DNA of 36,237 bases from an uncultured Cloacibacillus sp. (GTDB lineage Bacteria > Synergistota > Synergistia > Synergistales > Synergistaceae): assembly GCA_900545755.1 (NCBI GenBank), contig URAG01000016.1, positions 1 to 36,237 on the forward strand, read 5' to 3'. The position numbers and the translations under genes are program-made. This document shows positions 33,821-36,237 of this stretch, piece by piece. The notes under the pieces were generated by a model that saw only the letters and a list, made by a program, of their open reading frames with translations, did not search any database and was not told the DNA's origin. The first letter of the stretch is position 1, and each line of letters opens with the position of its first letter.

Positions 33821-33860
33821 AAAAAATAAGCGGGGAACGCCTGCACGGGCGCTCTCCGCT
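33821..33860 (-). terminator. Expression-platform terminator of the TPP riboswitch
   Basis: Minus strand AGCGG-A-GAGCGC (33860-33849) pairs with GCGTTC-C-CCGCT, one mismatch and one G-U, 8-nt loop, followed by TATTTTTT (33828-33821). Its position between aptamer and thiC start indicates control by transcription termination. Confidence 0.8.
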
Positions 33861-33880
33861 AAAAGACTGCCTCAGCCAAA

Positions 33881-33967
33881 TCTTCCTACGGCGGCATTAC
33901 CCGCGTCAGGTTCAAGGGTCGAAGCTGCGCGCTTCCTCTCAGCCCGTAGTCCGGGCTCCCCCGCTTG
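33881..33967 (-). ncRNA. TPP riboswitch (THI element)
   Basis: Minus strand contains the conserved aptamer blocks: GGGGGAGC, then GCTGAGAGGAAG, ACCCTTGAACCTGA, CGGGTAATGCCG and CGTAGGAAG. Spacing and order match the THI element. It lies 80 nt upstream of thiC and is followed by an intrinsic terminator, so thiamine diphosphate should lower thiC transcription. Confidence 0.95.
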
Positions 33968-34120
33968 CCTGCGCCTATTAGAGCATCGGAGCGCGGCTTT
34001 GTCAACACGCGCGCGTGCGCGGCGCGACGAAAAATTTTCACACACCGCCAGCGTTTGGTAGTAGAATAAAAGCCAAGTGCCTTTATACAATTCCCGCAAC
34101 GGGGAGAGGAGTTTATAAAA

Positions 34121-36058
34121 ATGGACATCGCAGAAGAGATACGCAATTTCCGGGCCGAGGGCATAAGCGCGGAGGGAGCAGCGAAACTCGCTGAGGCTGC
34201 GCGGCGCGCGCGCATGTGGGCCGTCGTCGCGACGTCGGCGGCTAATAGCGGCCATCCGGCCGGCGCGCTGTCTTCGATGGATATATATATCACGCTGCTA
34301 GGCGTGGCGAACGTCTCGCCGGAGCTTGCCGACTCGCTTGAGCGCGACCGCATCGTCGTGAGCCACGGCCACACCTCCGCCGGTTTCTACGCCGCGCTCG
34401 CCGAGTATGGCTTCTTCGACGCGAAGGAGATGGCGGCGAACTTCCGCCGCACCGGCAGCCCGTACCAGGGACATGTCGAGCGCGACGTTCCCGGTGTGGA
34501 CTGGGGGACTGGCAACCTTGGGCAGGGGCTCTCGGCCGGCGTCGGCTTCGCGCTCGCGGCCCGCGCCCGCGGCTCGAAGGCGCGCACGTGGGTCGTCATG
34601 GGCGACGGCGAGCAGGTCAAAGGACAGATAGCGGAGGCGCGCCGCATAGCTGTGAAGGAAAAACTGTCCAGCCTCGCGGCGATAGTCGACTGGAACGATA
34701 TACAGATCAGCGGACGGCTTGAAGATGTTATGCCGGTCGACATCCGCGCGCTCTGGGCAGCAGACGGCTGGAAGGTGATCGAGTGCGGCGGCCACGACTA
34801 CGCGGAGCTCTACAGGGCGATGAAGGAGGCGGCGGCCTCGGACGTTCCGGCGGTCGTCCTATGCCATACGACGATGGGCAAAGGAGTCTCATTCATGGAG
34901 AATACGCCGGATTACCACGGGAAAGCGGCCTCCGGCGACAAACTCGAAACCGCGCTTAGAGAACTCGGCGGGAATATGGAAATATTCAACGCCGTCCTCG
35001 AAGCGCGCAAGGGACCGCTGCCGAAGGGGCGCTGCGTGAAACACGAAGCCGCGCATCTCGACCCCGGCACGCCGCGCACATACACGAAAGAAGATAAGAA
35101 AGATAACCGCGGGGCATTCGGCAAGGCGCTTGCAGAAGTCGGCGAGCTCAACCACGGAAAGGCCGGCGCAACGCCGATACTCGTCTTCGACTGCGACCTC
35201 GCCGGTTCCGTCAAGGTTGACGGTTTCGCTAAGGCCTGCCCCGACGAATTTATAGAGGCTGGCATACAGGAACACTCTACGGCTACCGCGGCAGGCGCCG
35301 CATCGTCTGCCGGAGTAGTAGCGGTGTGGGCCGACTTCGGCGTATTCGCGAGCGACGAGGTCTATAACCAGCAGAGGCTCAACGATATCAACCGCGCCGG
35401 CATCAAGACGGTTCTTACGCATACCGGACTCGACGTAGGCGAGGACGGCATGACGCATCAGTGCATCGACTACGTCGGACTCTTCCGCAATACATTCGGC
35501 TGGCGCGTCGTCGTCCCCGCAGACCCGAACCAGACCGACAGGGCGACGCGCTGGATGCTGGCACAGCCCGGCAACGTATGCCTCGCGATGGGACGCAGCA
35601 CGCTGCCTGTCGTACTTAAAGAGAACGGCGAGCCGTTCTTCGGCGGCGATTACGAATTCCGCGACGGCGTTATAGACGTACTGCGCGACGGCAAGGACGT
35701 GACGATACTCACGATGGGACACCTCGCGGGGCGCGCCGTCGAAGCCGCCGAGTCCCTCGCGAAGGAGGGGATCAGCGCGAAAGTGCTGCACTGCGCGACG
35801 CCGCTCTCGATGGACGCTGCAAAATTATTCGAGCTCGTAGGCTCGACGCCGCTGCTCACAGCCGAGGACCATCACGCGGACACCGGCATCGGCTCGATAG
35901 CCGCGCTCGCCTTCGCGCGCGCCGGCAAAGCCGTCAAAATCAAGAACCTCGGCGTGACGCGCTACGGCTTCTCTGGGCCGAACAAGGAAGTGCTCGCCGA
36001 CATGGGCCTCTGCGCCGATGGCATAGCGGCTGCGGCGAAGGAACTTCTCAATGATTAA
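34121..36058 (+). CDS. tkt: Transketolase (single-chain)
   Basis: Thiamine-diphosphate enzyme of the pentose phosphate pathway (645 aa), with both halves in one chain rather than split as in many anaerobes and archaea. N-terminal half: SGHPAGALSSMD with His45, SHGHTSAGFYAAL, GTGNLGQGLS (129-138), and the TPP/metal motif MGDGEQ through WNDIQISGR. C-terminal half: EAGIQEHSTATAAGAASSAG (with the conserved Glu), DDRAT-like region THTGLDVGEDGMTHQ, and the transketolase C domain from about residue 510. An acidic/basic linker at about residues 295-330 (GTPRTYTKEDKKDN) joins the halves. Start 34121 follows GGGGAGAGGAG. It overlaps the trmI start by 8 nt, an unusual but clear linkage. Confidence 0.94.
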   Translation: MDIAEEIRNFRAEGISAEGAAKLAEAARRARMWAVVATSAANSGHPAGALSSMDIYITLLGVANVSPELADSLERDRIVVSHGHTSAGFYAALAEYGFFDAKEMAANFRRTGSPYQGHVERDVPGVDWGTGNLGQGLSAGVGFALAARARGSKARTWVVMGDGEQVKGQIAEARRIAVKEKLSSLAAIVDWNDIQISGRLEDVMPVDIRALWAADGWKVIECGGHDYAELYRAMKEAAASDVPAVVLCHTTMGKGVSFMENTPDYHGKAASGDKLETALRELGGNMEIFNAVLEARKGPLPKGRCVKHEAAHLDPGTPRTYTKEDKKDNRGAFGKALAEVGELNHGKAGATPILVFDCDLAGSVKVDGFAKACPDEFIEAGIQEHSTATAAGAASSAGVVAVWADFGVFASDEVYNQQRLNDINRAGIKTVLTHTGLDVGEDGMTHQCIDYVGLFRNTFGWRVVVPADPNQTDRATRWMLAQPGNVCLAMGRSTLPVVLKENGEPFFGGDYEFRDGVIDVLRDGKDVTILTMGHLAGRAVEAAESLAKEGISAKVLHCATPLSMDAAKLFELVGSTPLLTAEDHHADTGIGSIAALAFARAGKAVKIKNLGVTRYGFSGPNKEVLADMGLCADGIAAAAKELLND

Positions 36059-36237
36059 AGAAGGCGACTTAGTTTTTATCTGGAATCCGAAAAAGGGCGA
36101 CAGTTTCCTCATCAAGGTCCAGCCTGGACAGTCGCAGGGGACGCACTTCGGACAGATAAAGCATTCAGAAATTATGGAGCACAGCTACGGCGAGGGAATC
36201 CGTACGCCTAAGGGGCAGGTCTACTATCTTCTGCGTC
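36051..36237 (+). CDS. trmI: tRNA (adenine-N1)-methyltransferase TrmI family (N-terminal part, runs off window end)
   Basis: The 62 codons present read MIKEGDLVFIWNPKKGDSFL, later GTHFGQIKHSEIM and YGEGIRTPKGQVYYLLR. This is the small N-terminal beta domain typical of TrmI / Gcd14-like tRNA m1A58 methyltransferases (pattern of G-x-V-x-L, T-x-x-G-x-I, then G-x-x-V-x-T-x-x-G). The catalytic SAM domain is outside the window, so the assignment rests on this domain alone. The ATG lies inside the last codons of tkt (8-nt overlap), with GAAGGAA about 10 nt upstream, suggesting coupled translation. Confidence 0.75.
   Translation, partial: MIKEGDLVFIWNPKKGDSFLIKVQPGQSQGTHFGQIKHSEIMEHSYGEGIRTPKGQVYYLLR

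Overview
The window reads as a piece of a GC-rich, anaerobic, amino-acid-fermenting bacterium with a diderm envelope. An indolepyruvate:ferredoxin oxidoreductase (IorAB), a phosphotransbutyrylase/butyrate-kinase pair and a Na+-translocating decarboxylase beta subunit point to ferredoxin- and acyl-CoA-based energy conservation. An LpxB-like glycosyltransferase points to an outer membrane. A RemB-like gene directly upstream of gyrB is a Firmicutes-like arrangement. Together these fit Synergistota (Cloacibacillus/Synergistes type) best, but that placement is inference from gene content. No tRNA, rRNA, CRISPR array or insertion sequence was seen.

Layout. 1-3288 (minus): iorA-iorB followed by a partial phenylacetate-CoA ligase gene, behind a near-consensus promoter and a leader that contains an intrinsic terminator. 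3285-6103 (minus): two MATE transporters overlapping by 4 nt. 6216-8203 (plus): ptb-buk. 8339-9519 (plus): a TlpA-like thioredoxin and CcdA. 9568-11723 (minus): an MFS exporter and an EamA permease. 11947-13080 (plus): a lone decarboxylase beta subunit. 13220-16003 (plus): a Wzz-like protein and a CapD/WbpM-type nucleotide-sugar dehydratase. 16030-16784 (minus): a broken pRiA4b ORF-3-like gene. 16828-18594 (minus): two YdcF/ElyC-type paralogues. 18730-20892 (minus): remB-like gene and gyrB. 20979-22178 (plus): LpxB-like gene. 22202-22965 (plus): a chloramphenicol acetyltransferase gene preceded by a 12-codon leader ORF and an RNA hairpin covering its ribosome binding site. 23063-24913 (minus): a class V aminotransferase, then rpsU-yqeY. 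25067-28824 (minus): mtaB, a TPR gene, a DUF4037 gene interrupted at an 18-base C/G run, and a DUF4125 gene. 28906-31542 (minus): a C45/acyltransferase-type NTN hydrolase and an FGGY kinase. 31639-32346 (plus): rsmG. 32494-33967 (minus): TPP riboswitch and thiC. 34121-36237 (plus): full-length transketolase and the start of trmI.

How the genes fit together: IorAB makes aryl-acetyl-CoA plus reduced ferredoxin from aryl-pyruvates, and the neighbouring PaaK-type ligase could interconvert the CoA ester and free acid. Ptb-Buk converts acyl-CoA to acid plus ATP. The decarboxylase beta subunit couples decarboxylation to Na+ export.

The observations most worth a second look are RNA-level or local-sequence ones: the cat leader with mutually exclusive pairings, the iorAB leader terminator with a possible antiterminator, symmetric -10 elements shared by three divergent gene pairs, and the homopolymer-interrupted DUF4037 gene in a TPR-DUF4037-DUF4125 operon of unknown function.
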